This document shows positions 25,254 to 39,038 of a stretch of 64,000 bases of DNA, in pieces. The DNA comes from Astur gentilis. Taxonomy: Eukaryota > Chordata > Aves > Accipitriformes > Accipitridae. The DNA lies in assembly GCF_929443795.1 (NCBI RefSeq), contig NC_064891.1:32506001-32570000 (forward strand). Direction: 5' to 3'. Position 1 is the stretch's first letter, and every line of letters starts with the position of its first letter. The notes beneath the pieces are model-generated. The model made no database searches, was not told the DNA's origin, and saw nothing but the letters and a program-made list of their open reading frames with translations. A program made the translations under genes and the position numbers.

Positions 25254-26734
25254 AAGAGACAGTGCCTCACTGGAGCTTTAATGTGCACTAATGCTATAGA
25301 AAGAGTATTGCCCAGAAATGCTCATTCTTAGAGAAATGATGGGAATGTGAATCCAGATCTTCATCTGATAAAAACCAGCTCCTTGAACAGAGCTATGTTG
25401 ATTTATAATAGCCAAAGGTCTGACCCCACATCCCAACAAGAATTAGCTGCAGCCACAGAAATCTTCTGCAGTAAAGAGGTAGCTCAGTTTGGTCTTGGCT
25501 CGACCAAAAGCTGGGTTTCTGCTGCAGATTCCTCTGCTGTCTTTGTAACATTCACTTGAACAAGCCTTTCAAGGGAACTGGCCAAAGAAATCAAAGTGAA
25601 AGGCAACAATGGCCGTGATTTTCTTTTTGTTCTTCATAGAGCACGGAACAGCGAAGCAGACCTCAGATAACCAGCCCTGTGGCTTCAGATACATTTTGAG
25701 TGCAATGATAGTGCCTCTTCCCAGGGTCCATGCAGCAGGTGAGAGGGGCTTCCCAAAGCTGTAGAGTTAAATATATAAGATACATAACAGGAAGGATGAA
25801 ATAAGGCCATGCTACTGCACTGGAGATGGTAGAGTGTGGAAGAGTGCTGGAACACAAATTGAAAGCTACTTGTTAAACAAGGTTAATTTGTTCTCCTTCC
25901 ACAGTGTAAAATGGCTTCAAACACTTCTAAACTAGGTCATTTGACTGCTCAAGAAATACATGGTGCTAGGCAGCTGTCTTTAGCAACAAGTTTATTGGAG
26001 AGTTTGATTGCATCCCAAAAGCATGCTAGATATTTCTGACCATATCAAAGAAAACTCAACTATATTATCAAGGCACACTAATGAGGTGGTTTGTTTAATT
26101 GAAATACTTTAAGTTTCCATGTAGTACAGCATGAAAAAATCATTATTTTCATTAGATGAGCTACTCGTTAGCTGAAAATCTAAGTTACAAAATATCACAG
26201 TGTGAGATAATAAATACATTGTAAAATGCATTAAATCCAGGTTATTAAAAGGAATTTCTATTTAAAATATATAGCCATGTAATTTGAGCATACTTCCTAG
26301 TATTAGGAATCAGGTTGGGTTCTTTGAAAAATATAGCCCAATCCAAAGGACCTCATCGTGCTCTCATTGCAATCACTGTCAAAACTCTGACCTATTATAG
26401 CCTGCGTAAATGACTTGATTATTCTGAGTCACAATTCTGTAGTCAAGAGGTTTGTGTGTAGCATCTAGAAGTTCTGAGACTCACCTAAACAGCCCAATTT
26501 TGGCCTTGAATTCATCACTGCTCTGCTTGATGCAATCATTAACAACAAGCCAGGAAGCACTTTATAGCTTGTGGTTTTAGCGGCAAATATTAACCTAAAA
26601 GTGTAAGACTTGGAGAATTTATGAGTTTTATGTAAGAGCACACATCTTCATGGGACATCTCCCATGTCTTTGGTGAGAAGTAGTTTAAGAACTGTACTGA
26701 TCTCCTCAAGAGGTTGCAATTTGAGTCCATGATG

Positions 26735-27085
26735 AGATGGGGTGAAAAGGGAAAAATGGCTGGAAGGGACCTTTGGAGCTCATCCCATCCAACCCTTCTG
26801 CCCAAAGCAGGGTCAGCTGGAGCAGTTTGCCCAGGACTGTGTTGAGTTGGGTTTTGAATATCTCCAGGGAGGGCAACACCACAACATCTCTGAGCAATCT
26901 GTTCCAGTACTTGACCAGCTTCATAGTAAATAAGTTTTACCTTACGTTTAAATTGAACTTCCTGTATTTCAGTATGTCTGGTTCTGTGTTCTTTACTCCC
27001 CCTTGCTCAGTGTTTATACAGATTGATAAGATTCCCCTTGAGCCTTCTCTTCTTGAGGCTAAACAAGCTCAGGGTCCTAATCTGC
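26735..27085 (-). mobile_element. CR1 LINE, 3' end, inverted
   Basis: Read on the plus strand, this has the order of CR1 3' sequence in antisense: GGAAGGGACCTTTGGAGCTCATCC, a CAACCCTTCTGCC block, a CTCCAGGGAGGGCAACACC block, TTCCAGTACTTGACCA, and GAGCCTTCTCTTCTTGAGGCT followed by AAACAAGCTCAGG (quoted in pieces). The minus strand encodes remnants such as WNRLLRDVVVLPSLEIFKTQLN. It is 5'-truncated and old, with no usable ORF. Confidence 0.85.
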
Positions 27086-30000
27086 ATACTGAGAGCTCTT
27101 CCTGATCATTAGCATTTAAACATTGATCTGAGATGAGGAGGAAATTGTATTTTGGTTACGAATTCACAGATGGGCTTGGTCCATGTGAAAAAAAGAGTAA
27201 TGCAAGACTCTGGTGCAACTGTTGCTTTGTGTAGTTTTACAACGGGGCCAAGTTTTATCCTTCTTCCCTGCACCCCCACTCTCCCCCCGTCTTTTCTGTG
27301 TCTTAGACTAATGAGGGTATTTTGTCCTCAGTTCTCATATCAATGGTTCCTTCCTAACTCATTGCTATACATATGCCAAGGGATCTTCTGCCTCATCTCA
27401 CTTGTGTTTTTTCTCTCTCTCCTCCCTTGCTGAGGGATCAGTCCACCAGCACTGTGAAGGTGTCCTTACAGCATTACTCTGTCACTAATCTAGCCAGCAC
27501 AGGTCACCACGGTTGTGCAGAAAGAGCCCCAAGGTTTAGATTATTCCTGAGAAGTCCTGGGCACACATTCAGTTTGCCTCCACATGTTGGCATCCAGTGA
27601 TGTTGATACATCTTCACAGCTATCGCTCTCCCGGCCAGCTAGAGTCAAGTCAGCGACGCTGAACGGTGCCACCAAGAGCACATGGACACGGGAGGAGATA
27701 CAGCAGGACTGCCGAAAGATCCCCTTGGCCAGCAAGCCAGCCAGTGATTCAGGAGAGTGTACAGATTACAGATGGTGCAATAATCTCACAACTGGCCAAA
27801 TTTGGAGCCTACGCAATACTTATATGGAGATGAGCATACATTAAAGGCTGCCACTGTGGCAGCAGAGAGGGCCAATATCGAGGCTTGCCCAGGAATGGGC
27901 ACGCTGCCCCCACATAACCACCTGCTGAGATCATTCGTGCCAGAAATGCAAGTAATCCTGGTAAGGCAGGTGCCCGGGGGGATCAAGTCCTTCGTCAAAA
28001 CCAAAAAAAGAAATGCAAAAACCCAAGCCCAGGCCACCTTCATACACCTGGCAAGAGCCCCTCTGCAGTCAGCCTGCAGTCTGTAAACTCCGGAGGTTAG
28101 AGTGCAAGGGATGAGAGCTGCACCCCATGATCCTGCCTCTTCCTTCGCTTATGAAAACAGATTTTTCTTTCTTCACAAAGGCAAAGTTGCAGATCTTTGA
28201 GTTATCTTTTGCTCCTCTCATTTTGTGTGGGTTTTGTTAAACATTTTTAGAAGCCTTTCCTTTTTTTTTTTTTCCTACTGGGGCCAACAGGGATGCGGCT
28301 TGCAGATTAGTACTACTGTTAGCTCTCTTTAATAGGGCTTTTCTTATCCCATTTAAGTAGAATAAAGAAGCTTCATTTGTTAGCTTAAAAAAAATCAAGA
28401 CTTTAATTCTTGATCATTGCTCCCAAGAGAACCCAGTTGGAGTTCTCTCATCATCACTGATCAAGTCTGAACTTTTTTTGTTTGCTATTCAATTTCATTT
28501 GCTTTCATCATTTCAGAGCACTAACAGGCTTTCAGCCCTGCTGAAACCGAGGATGGGGCTTTAACTATATTGCAGTGAAGTCCCTGTAGCAATGGAAAAC
28601 TGCTACATAGCATTTAGCTATGTACTCTCCCTTCCATAAAACCCGCATTTACATTGAATTAAAATTAACCTGCTGACAATAATAATAATAATAATAATAA
28701 TAAAATATTCCATAGAGTTCTTTCTCTTTTTATATTTGTTGTAGAGAAACTATCAGTCAATTTCTCTGATTTCAGACTAGAGAGAAATTTTATCTCAGAC
28801 AAGTGTAAAAATCTTTCTGATTACTAAACTGCTGTAGATTACTATCTGGATCCACTGCTAAAATGATATCCATGGAATGAAGCTTGCTTATGCTACGGAT
28901 AAACTTGCTCTGATGTTTTGTCAATGGTATTTTTTTCCTAAGATATCCCAAGGATGAGTTTGCAAGGGAGATCAGCATAGAGAGCAAGTCTGCGGAGTCC
29001 TTTTCCAGTTAGCATAATATCCATCCAGGCCCTTCCTCTGGCTGCTTGTGCCTACCATCTCCTAAGTGAGGAGGTGCCAGAGAGGGCTTTTTATGAGTAA
29101 AATCTTTCCTAGATTTGCTCTGTGAGTGCTCCTTGAGGGTGAATGTTACCCAAGCTGTTAGCCCTTGCACAGGGAGAAAGCCGTTGCGATAAACCGATCG
29201 AGTATAAGCCACTGTTGGACCATTCCCAATAAAAGCAATGCAAAGCCTATCTACCAGCTATCATTTTTGTTCTTCAGGGTCCTTGTCATTTTCTGTATAG
29301 GCAAATCCCCAGTTTCCAGGGGGGTCTGAGTAAGACAGTGAGGCCCTAAAGTAGGCTATCTGCTCAGCCTCTGCTGCCTTTCAGCTTAGTTTCTGTGCTC
29401 GGGGTGCTCATCTGTGTTTCTAGGTTTCTCCTGGGTGTTTCATAGCTCACATGCCTGAAGGAAGTCATCAGCATCAGTTTTGGGGGCACTAAAGATGGTT
29501 ACTTGGCAGAAACAATACAAAATACGTGTTCCTTCAACCACAGCTGGCAGAGAGGAGAGTTTCTGCTGAAGACTTGAAGGCAGAAGTGCACCCAGCAGGT
29601 AGTCCTTTGCCAAAGAGAAAACAGGCACACTGCTCCTTCTAGTGAGGAGCGGTATATGGCTCCATGGTACTCGGTCCAGCTGATACCACCCAAATGTCCC
29701 AGATTTTCGGCGCTCGAGGTCTGCAGCCAGCTTGTGGTTTCTCCTTGGAGGGCTGGACTGTGGGAAGAGAGCTCTCTGCACCTTGCCAGAGCATGGGAAC
29801 AGCTGCAATTTAGAACGTATAAAGACTTTTTTACCCCAAGCAGTTTCCAATTAATGTGCAGATGGAAACCACATAGATGATCTGTGGGAGAGAATCCTTG
29901 CTTGACAAAGGATGGATTACTGCTTTTATAAAATGCCGTAAGAGCTCTAGTAGCAGAGTGCCTTGTTTTTTATGATCCCAGCTCCCCATTCAGGGAGCTC

Positions 30001-33000
30001 AGATTTGTACTGTAGGACTAATGTTGCTGGAACGTTAACCTGTCATTTCATGGAACCGGGGTGCAGAAGGTAGTTAGGAAAGTCCAACTTCTGTAAAAAT
30101 GACACCATTTTGGGTACAAGGGAGGGAAAAGTAAATTTTGCAGGGGGGGGAGCCTGTCACAGTTTAGCTGTCAGGGGCAGGAGACGACTTAGAAACATCA
30201 GCGGGCACCTAGCAAAACAGTGGGGACTTGAGGAAAGCCCCCAAAAGTGCACCTTCTCTCGCTCTTATTTAGAATCAACATCCAAAGTAGGTGGCATTTG
30301 CTTGCAAATTAATTTTCAAATCCTCACAGTTTTATCCAGAGCACGTAATTTTTCAGCCTTAAACTCCACAATGGAGAAGATGGTACAGTGGGACACTTTC
30401 ACTTCAAAAAATATTAGGTCATGCTATTTACCAGTGTGAATTCCCTGCCATTCCTTACGTAACTGAAAGTGCTGCATGCCTCTGAATATTAAAATTTGTA
30501 TTTTGAAAGAACAAGAGTTGACTGGAAAATCCTAGGTTTAGGCATCTCAGATTTAAACATTTTAGACTTTAATTTTTTCTCAAATTTCCCTGTCTGTGAA
30601 AGAAAAACACATTCAACTTTTGCTTGTCCATTGTGATTTTTAAGATCATTACCTGCACATAATTACTTTGCAAATAATTACTTTGTAAACAATTACTTGT
30701 AAAGCCTTTAGAGATCTTCAGATGATAAGTGGCAGAAAAATAGAGGACATGATAATCTTTTCTATCTTTTTTCTCTTAGCATCACTATAACTCATTCTGT
30801 TCCTCTACATTTTTCCAGAAATACTGCCAAAGAAGGAATGATATTGCCAAAGAATCACATTGCCAGAGAGTGTTTTTAAAGTCAAGAGGCAGATTTTCTT
30901 CTGAGTTCTTTTTTTATTAGATAAATACATTGTCATTCTAGTTTCCAAGCATGACTAGTATGGCTAATTGCTCTTTCATCCACTGAAATTTGAGCTGATT
31001 AGGTCAGGGTGAAATTAAAGGGCCTTTGCCATATTGTATGTGGAACCTACAGGGCAGCTTCCACCTGGCAACGTCATGTCCCAGATGGGTTATTTTGGGC
31101 CATCATAACAGGTCGGTTATTGATTGGGTTATTAATATAACAGGTTCTCCCTAAGCATATCCAAGGGATTGCATGGTTAATCCATGACTATTTTGCCTTC
31201 ATGTATGAAACCTGCAAATAATGCATACAGTAAATACATCAAAAAGCACACTGATAAGTTTTGCAAATGAAAATGTGTTCTGAACTGAACATATGGGCTA
31301 AAAACAAGTTATGATTTTTGTGGGGATTAAACTCTAAACTGAATTTTATTGTGTCGTAACTGCGGTTTAGATTTTCTTCTGCAGATGGATCCATTCTCAA
31401 CAGAGGGCAGTAGAGGATGAAAATGTAACTCAATCTATTCACTTTGTTGTGTTCAGCTCAATTCTCTAATATTCTTTTAACTGGCTTTAAAATGGACCCT
31501 TTTATCTTGAAAAAGGAGGATGTAAGAGTGTTGGCCATCTGGGAGACGCACTGCCAACACCCAGATGTTAGCATCCTTCTGTACCATTTACTCGATCAAC
31601 GCGACGTCGAGTTGTGCTGGGTGGGTGGGAGAGCGAAAGCATGGGAAGAAGGGAAGTTAGGGCTTTCCTGGAAGAGGAAAGTCACTAGTCCTGTGCCTTC
31701 ACAAGGGAAAAATCCTGGCATTGCTTTGTGACTGGAGGCTATTAGCTCGTAGCAGCACTAAATTCTCTCAGTAAAACCAAATGAAAAGGTAGAAACTTCC
31801 CTGTGCATGTATCAGTATAATTATTCTGCCAGAAACAGTAGCAGACTTCAAGTACCTAGGGGTTTTGCTTACAGCTGGTAAACTCTGCTGGCTCCAGCCC
31901 TAGCTGTGAAAGCCAAGTACCCCAGCTGGGCGCTGGGAGGAGATGGCACTGCCCCTCGCAAGCAGGTGGGAGTTTTGGCAGTAGTAGCCTTTGGCCTTGG
32001 CAGGGTTACGGCTGCACTCGGGGCAGGGAGAGCAAGGTCTTGAGACGGGGCCGGGAGAGGAATCCAAAGCCTGACTGAGGGAAGAGCTGGGACATCAAGG
32101 AGCTGGGGCACAGCCAGGGTGGGAAAGGCCGAGGCGGAGCAAAAGCAGGGCAAAGCTTTGGGCGGCCGTCCGAATGAACTGAAGTCTAGACTAAATACCA
32201 TGCTGGAGGCCCTGCCTTTCGCTTGAATCTGCAAGCACCTCTGTGGGGTGGCCTTGGCACAAGTTAGGCTCTCTTGGATACAAGGCTAGGTCTGTATATA
32301 CGCTTGGCTGCTTTATGATGCATATCACAAAAGCAGAATTTGGTTCCAAGTGTTACAAATAGCATGGTCCTTTCCACAACATTCACTGGGCAAAGCAATG
32401 ATGGGATGTAAACACACTTGTAACATATAACGTCAGTCTACCTTTTTCTACCTGCCAAGCATGGATATGCTTGGCATCTCAGTGTCCTCTTCTCCATCTC
32501 CCAGCTTGCTCCCACAGCTTCATTCCCTGCCTTGCCAGGGCCCTTCCCATCACAGCTGTCTCGGATCTGCTGCTTCTCTTAGTTCTGCGACATGCAGTTC
32601 CAGTGCTGGTGGCCACATTACTCTCTGTACTACCACCATGTCAAGACTGATCTCTCATCCCTGATCACGCCATCTTCGGTTAGATCCCAACCACTCACAG
32701 TTAGCCATCATGAAAGACCCAGGTCTTTTTAATCAGTTATAGTAACTGAAGCTTGCCAGCGATCAGGTAAGTTCTTACATATTGTAGCTTTTTGCCTCTT
32801 CTTGTTCCCACACAGAACAGCAGACAGCGCCTGAGGTAGCCCACAGTGCCATGTCAGTACAGGCTGTGTATTCAAGTTTATCTTCCTCGGTACTGACTGA
32901 GAAATGCAGCAAGTCTACTCCAGTTGACAACAAAAAGCAAGAGTCTGCTCAAAGAGAAGGACGGGGAGGAAGAGTCTGTTGTGAATTTGGACGGAGAAGT

Positions 33001-35399
33001 TCAAAGAATTTGAGATTTCAAGGGGAAGGTCTTTTTGGTCCAGAACATGTTATACAGAAGTCACAAATGTTGAATCTGAACTCAGTTTAGAGGCAGATTG
33101 TGAAAGACCCTTGGAAGACAGCTAAGAAGGAGAGGGAAAGAGTTGCTTCAAAAGGGTGAGGGACAGGATGTCCATATAGAAGAGTTTCCAGCGGGATCCA
33201 ACAGCAACATAAGGTGGGGTAGAGTGAGAGTGAGTCCTAATCCCCCAAATCGCTCACAGCAGTCACCACAGCTGGGCATCTTTCCATAAAAAGCAAACAA
33301 GCAAATAAACAGAAAAGCAGAGCCACCGCTCAGGGAAGATTTTTTGGATGGGTATCTGCCTGCATCAGCCAGAATTATTCTGGTCCTTATATTCCATAAT
33401 ATCCTATGTACCAAGCTGACATGGGCTGCACTTAAAAAAAATAATAATTAAAAAAAATAAAATTTACAATCTTTCCCTAAATAGCTCACTCTTCTGTAAA
33501 TGCCAATATCAAGATGGCCAGAAGGTTCACCAGGGAGGGAAGCAAGACATTGCTGTCTTCCCACTCCCCAGTGGCTGAGCTCCTCTGCCTTATAGCTAAC
33601 CTGCTGCAGCAGCTCTGTTCAAAGCTGAAAAACTCCCACTGGTGATGCTAGTACACTTGGGTCCCAGCAATGAGAGCTGCCTTCTGCAGATGTATCAGCA
33701 CAGCCAGCTCAATAGCACATTTTTCCGGGAGGTGATAAGACTAGTTGGGACAGTAAATAATTAGCTTTTCTGCCTTCAGCTATAGAAATGATTATGAATT
33801 TTTAAGCAATGAGAGTGATTGAAGCCATTTCTGTTTGCTTTCTTTTAGTTGTGTTGCAAAGTTTGGCTTCAAGAAGGAAAATACCCTCAGAGGAGGTTGA
33901 CAGACAGGTGGGAAAATACAAAGATGCCAAGAGATCAGAGGTAAGTCAGTGAGTATTAAAAGCTGGGGGAGAAGGTCTTGATAAAAGGGGGTGGCTTTCA
34001 TAACAAAGGAATTACCTTTCTTGTTCAGTCCTTCCTTTGATAACAGGCTATTCCCCGAGAAAGTTGGCTCCTGGGAAGTTAGTTTCAAGCAGGAGTTGAA
34101 CATGAAAGTTCATTTTTTGGCAGAAGTTACTTTCTCTTTAATTTATTTATTTTTGTAAATTTATCCTAATCCTTTTTTTTTTTAATTAACAGGATGCTGA
34201 AAGATACTGTGGAGAGGAGTTGTCTCTATTAAGACACAGACAGGATTTAATCTCAGAAGTATACTACCTCCCCCACGGCCTGCTCAAGGCTGCCTGGTTA
34301 TGCCTCCTCTGCTGACGGCAGTTCTGCCTCGAGGACTCTTGTCCTCTCTGGCAGACTGGCAGTAAGGGGTCCCCTGATGCCACATGTTGCGACGTTGGCT
34401 CTCGATCAACCTACTTGGCACAGCAATGAACCTGGAGGTACTTCAGATTTTGCACACAATGCCTCATACTTATTACGTCTTGCCTTGTAAACTGAAATCA
34501 ATATTGATAATAATAAATACATTAGCAATTAATTATACATGAATTATCATTCCCTGAAAAATGCTTCTAAGGTAAAAACATGGAAGGGCATTTTCTGAAG
34601 GTTCCCTGTTTGCCTCCTCTATTGCCTAAGCGTATTAGCCTTGCAATTTTCTAGTGGTTTTAAAATCCTTGCTAAAACATTCAGTTTTCTCAGCTGCTCC
34701 TCCACTTTGTCCGTGACCCACCACCTGGCTGGCCAGAAGGCACCTTTCCCCAGCTCGAATGTAATCTCACTGTTATATAGACACAGCAAATACCACGCTC
34801 CTTCTGCTGTTCCAAACAGGACTGCAAATGAACCACGCAACGGCGGTTGGCACACACACGGGAGCCGATACCGTTGCATCAGATGAACGTGCATTGAGAA
34901 CTTCCTCAAGGTGGCAGTGAGGGCCCAGAACAATTGGCCTAAGGTGCGATGGTTCCTAAAATATGCAACTGTGTTATCCCACCATGGCGCCATGAGCCGT
35001 TTTCCCTGCTGGAAAGACTGGGATTGGTTGTGATTGCAGATTGGGGATTTCTTTCAAACCAGTGGGAGAAGCTGAACGAGGCTCCTCCAAGTCCTGCAAG
35101 AGGGAGACCAAAACGTATGTCCAAGAGAAGGGTTTTCTGCCTCGTGGAGGAAAGTTAAGAGGCTGAACAAAGAGGAAGGAACAAGAGCTTCTGCTGAACA
35201 GAGTAGCTGTATGACTTTAAAATGCTGTTCCCCGAATTCTCACATCAGCGTACAGCTGTCAAAAAGAAGACATAATTTCTTACTGTTGAAATAGCATTGG
35301 GGGACTGGAGCGATCAGTTAGAAAATGCAACTACATGTTTACCCAGCCAAAACCATTTCTCTTCAAAGCCCTCCTTCATAAATTTATAAAGATGTAAGG
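27086..35399. other. Gene desert, second part
   Basis: No coding exon is supported. Overlapping short ORFs at 27584-28086 lie in a locally G+C-richer patch but match nothing I know. An (AAT)n array lies at 28678-28704, and another G+C-richer patch at about 31860-32240. A minus-strand ORF of 136 codons at 29440-29850 has no recognisable motif and is probably chance. The rest is A/T-rich unique sequence. Confidence 0.55.
28678..28704. repeat. (AAT)n microsatellite
   Basis: Nine uninterrupted AAT units. A polymorphic marker candidate. Confidence 0.9.
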
Positions 35400-35835
35400 C
35401 TTGGAAAGAATCGCCTGCAATCACCTTGTCCCACACCTTCCCGTGAGCCAGGATCAGGTTTAGCCACCTCCTCCCTGTAAGGTGTTGGTCTAACCTGTTC
35501 TCCAATCTGCCAGTGAAAGGGCTCAACATCCAGAGAAAACCTAATTCCCCAAATGTAGATTAAAATTTCTTTGCTGCAGAGTGCTTTGATTTATTTTTGT
35601 CCTTCTCACAGTGCCCATGGAGAACAAATGACGGCTGTCCTCTTTAAAGCAATTGTTTACGTATTGGAAAACTCATACATTTTCCCCCATAGTCTTTTTC
35701 CTCTAGACTAAACAAACTCAGTTTCTTCAACATTTCCTCATCACTCATGTTTCATAAACCTTTTATCATTCCCGTTGCTTTCTTCTGGACAGTCTCCAAT
35801 TCATCTACATCCTCAGTTCTTCTGGGCCCTGCTCG
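35400..35835 (-). mobile_element. Ancient CR1/L3-like LINE relic, inverted
   Basis: The plus strand shows, in the order expected for antisense LINE 3' sequence, a GGTCTAACCTGTTCTCCAATCT block, CCTAATTCCCCAAATGTAGATT, GTATTGGAAAACTCAT, TCTAGACTAAACAAACTCAG, TTCTTCAACATTTCCTCATC, and GTTGCTTTCTTCTGGACAGT followed by CTCCAATTCATCTACATC (quoted in pieces). This succession is characteristic of old CR1 and L3 families shared among amniotes. It is much more diverged than the other CR1 copies here. Confidence 0.72.
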
Positions 35836-38800
35836 GCCACGGCCAACAATCTGTCCCTAAGAAAAATGCCACACTTCTGACTGAGTCGTTAGAGATCTGT
35901 TTCCAGACTCAGCATTTTCTATGGTAGGCATAAGCATTTTAGCTTCTCCTAGTACCAATAAATATCTATAAAATAAAACAAAACAAAACAAAGTCTCCCA
36001 TTCTCGAAGGTGATACGTCAGTTCTGCACTTCAGTGGCTCTTGCCTTTATCAAACATTCACATGTGTTCCCTCCCACTTTCTCCGCCTAGCAGCATGGCT
36101 ACTGAGGCAGTCAGGGGCCTTGCAGTTAGCAGCCCTTGTAGAAGAGCCTCTTACAAGGCAGCGTAATTAAAGTCAGCATTCAAAGCATTTCAAATAATCA
36201 AAAGACTAACCAGCCCCCGAATAGAGGCAGAATCAAAGAGCCTGGTGTGGAAAGAAACCCAGTGACCCTGAAGGCATGAGCAACCAAACCAAAGAGATTA
36301 AATGCCAACTGAGGAAAACTGGGGAGGAACTAATGGCATCAACAGTGGAATAACAAACAAATTCGGGAGACTTCAAAAAGTGAATAACTGGGCTACCACA
36401 TTGCATATGTTTTGTAAGTATCTGGGGTAAGGAGAAATCTGTGTGGTTAGAGTGCCCAGGCTTGGTTTAATTCCCCACCATGGAAGCCATTGGGTGTTTC
36501 TCCTTGGTATCGGTCATGGCTACCAGCAAGCACCTGTGTAGTTTTGAATGACCCCACACTCACAGTAAACTCAGAAACACTCTCTCGTCTTCTCACTAAG
36601 CTTGAAAAAGGGGGTGTGCACTCAAAAGCTCATCTGTTTTATTCAGCTGTATCAGCTACAAACCTCATCCCATCAATATCCTCAAGCTGTGATAACTGCT
36701 ATCATAAAGCATGCAACTTTTGCTTGTAGGTTGTTTACTCAAGAGGCGCACTCAACTCAAGAGCAATCTCATTTCCAAAGATTTCTTTTCCTTCTGTGGG
36801 CTGACTGAGGTTACGCAAAATACTCAGCAAAATATAGTCAGCAGCTCATCTCTGATTAGAGCTCTTTATCGAGGAAACCTCCTTGACTTCAACTTCCAAA
36901 TTCATGGATCCTTCCTGTCTGTTCACTAAGCTAAGCAGCAGCTTTATCACCCATACATTGGCTCCCTCTGTGTTTCTAATAACTTTAGGAGAGAAGCAGA
37001 AACTCCACTTTGTCCGCATCATGGAGTTCTTTTAAATGGTAGAACTGGGACCAACTCATCCTAAGGGTGAGACCAGCAAAAAAGAATTTGGTGCAATTCA
37101 TTTAGCAAGCTTTCAGCCTGAAGTTTGTTTAACCAATACGGATGAGAGCAAAATTCCCCCACAGCCCCTTTTAAACACCTCAACTAAGAAAATAAGCTTG
37201 AGTGTGGTAAAGAGCATGTTGATACCCCAAGGGACCAGAGAAAGTGCAACAACAGAGCGCCTTATACAGAAGGGGGAGTGTTAAGCATATTTAAACCAAA
37301 CATTTCTTTCCCTTTCCTTTGGGATAAAACTATTTCCCATAGAAACTAAGGCTGTGCCCCTACATGTGTAGCCCGGGGAGAGATGCTTTGATGTGAAAGA
37401 GAATCCTGGTAAAGTACCGGATGCAGAAGCCAATGTGGAAATAGGAGGGACTTCCAGAAGCAGGAAAAAGCATTGTCCCAGAGGGGCTTCCATCACCCCC
37501 CCCCCAGGTCGTCACTCAGACTGTCTGGCTAGTTTCCTCCTGCCAGTCACTTTGCTGTAAGGAAAGTCTTGTCTTAGACCTGGGGCAAAAGTTTATAACT
37601 TTTCCTTTACTTTAGGCAGCTGACAAAATGAAAATGTGAGATTTTTATGGCATAATCTAGATAAAAAATCTAAAGTGAAAATTTCACGAATTATAAACCA
37701 AACTCTGCTTTCAAGTGTACCACAGAAAACTTGGAGAAACCGTCAGTATTTCAGAAAAGCAGGAGTGCTGTAAATTGGATTTAATCTAGGGAAAAGGGGA
37801 GAGTGATTTATCTCTGTAAGTTTTTAGGAGGAATACAAAGAAATGAATGTATTAGCATGAAATTCTTACGAGTGTGTGCGTTCATATGCTGTTGGAGCTA
37901 CACAGTAGGATGAAGGGAACCTGTGCACAAAGTGCAGATGATTTGCTTTTGTTTATTGGTAGGGTAGTCTCAAAGGCACATGGTGTGGGGGATTGGTGTG
38001 TAAACACATGCATGGTATTGCAGGACTGACAGCCTACAGGGAGCCAGTTCTGGAAGAAAGTCTCTGGTGCTTTTTCCATCTTGCTCTTTAAAAGAGCCCA
38101 ACATTACTCTCTCATTTCTTCACCCCTCACTGAGGTTAGTGCTGGTCATGGCCCTAAACCGCAACAGTGAGCTTACGCAGAGAGCACTGCTAGTGCCATC
38201 GTGTGACATACGAAGAGCAGAAGTCCTCCTGCATGCTCATGAGCCGATTCTGGTCACTTGCAGAGTCTGTTCAGCAGCAGCAAAAGAGAATATGAACCAT
38301 GAGAACTTGTTATTGTACAATAAGTCCCTCCCCACCATCCAAATTTTCACCATTATCAAGATTCCTGTGGGGGCTGGTTCTGAAACAGCTGATAGGCAGC
38401 TGAAATATCATTTGATCAGAAGACCTTATCTAGGCAAATGGCCCTATGATGGCAATGGGTGAATTTTGTTTCTGTAAGTGTTTCAGCGCGAGGCTCACAG
38501 ATAATAAACTACATCATCGTTTCTTTGTATGCTCTGGCTTGCGGATGACACATCAAGTGGGGCATTCTGCAACAAAGAGTTTGTCAGCACTCCCACTAGA
38601 AAGCTGTGAGGTTTAACACTGCATCCCAGAGTAGAATCTGGCACCTCGTTTTGCACCCAGAACAATGTGTTTGTTTAATTATTCAACTGAATTTGTTGAA
38701 ATATTTCTTTGGTGACTGGAGAGGACTTCCTATTGGTGATCTCCGAGGTTAATGATTCGGGTGTATTTATTACTAAGTTAGCACTTAGTGCCTACCTCAC

Positions 38801-38998
38801 ACGGATGAGGTACACTCCCTGTCTTCAACATCTTCTCGCACTGACTGTCTACTAAATAGATTACTGCTCTACCTGATGTTCTTAAATCTATAGTGAATAT
38901 CCAGAATATCGGCATATGGATGTCTAAGCACCGAAATCTCTGCCTGAAGATACGGAGAGCTGGAGGAGGTCAGCACTCCTGAAAATTGAGCCGCAAGA

Positions 38999-39038
38999 TC
39001 AACGTCACAGCTAAATCTTCAACGTCACAGCTAAATCT
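38999..39038. repeat. Exact 20-base tandem duplication
   Basis: The 20-mer TCAACGTCACAGCTAAATCT is repeated back to back with no mismatch. Each unit holds ACGTCA, a CRE-like half-site on the reverse strand. Confidence 0.9.

Larger units (their letters stand above)
16301..26734. other. Gene desert, first part
   Basis: No coding exon is supported in this 10.4 kb. The first 1.5 kb is moderately CpG-rich with E-boxes. Much of 17830-20830 is A/T-rich and dense in ATTA/TAAT cores. Mildly G+C-rich patches occur at about 20900-21200 and 24060-24560. Two related diverged repeats lie near 23361 and 25167, and a GTTT microsatellite lies at 24913. By human gene order this would be the interval towards LEF1. 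Confidence 0.6.

Noticed and set aside
29440..29850. 136-codon minus-strand ORF as a gene
   Set aside because: It has no domain, no membrane or signal features, and no supporting splice or promoter signals.
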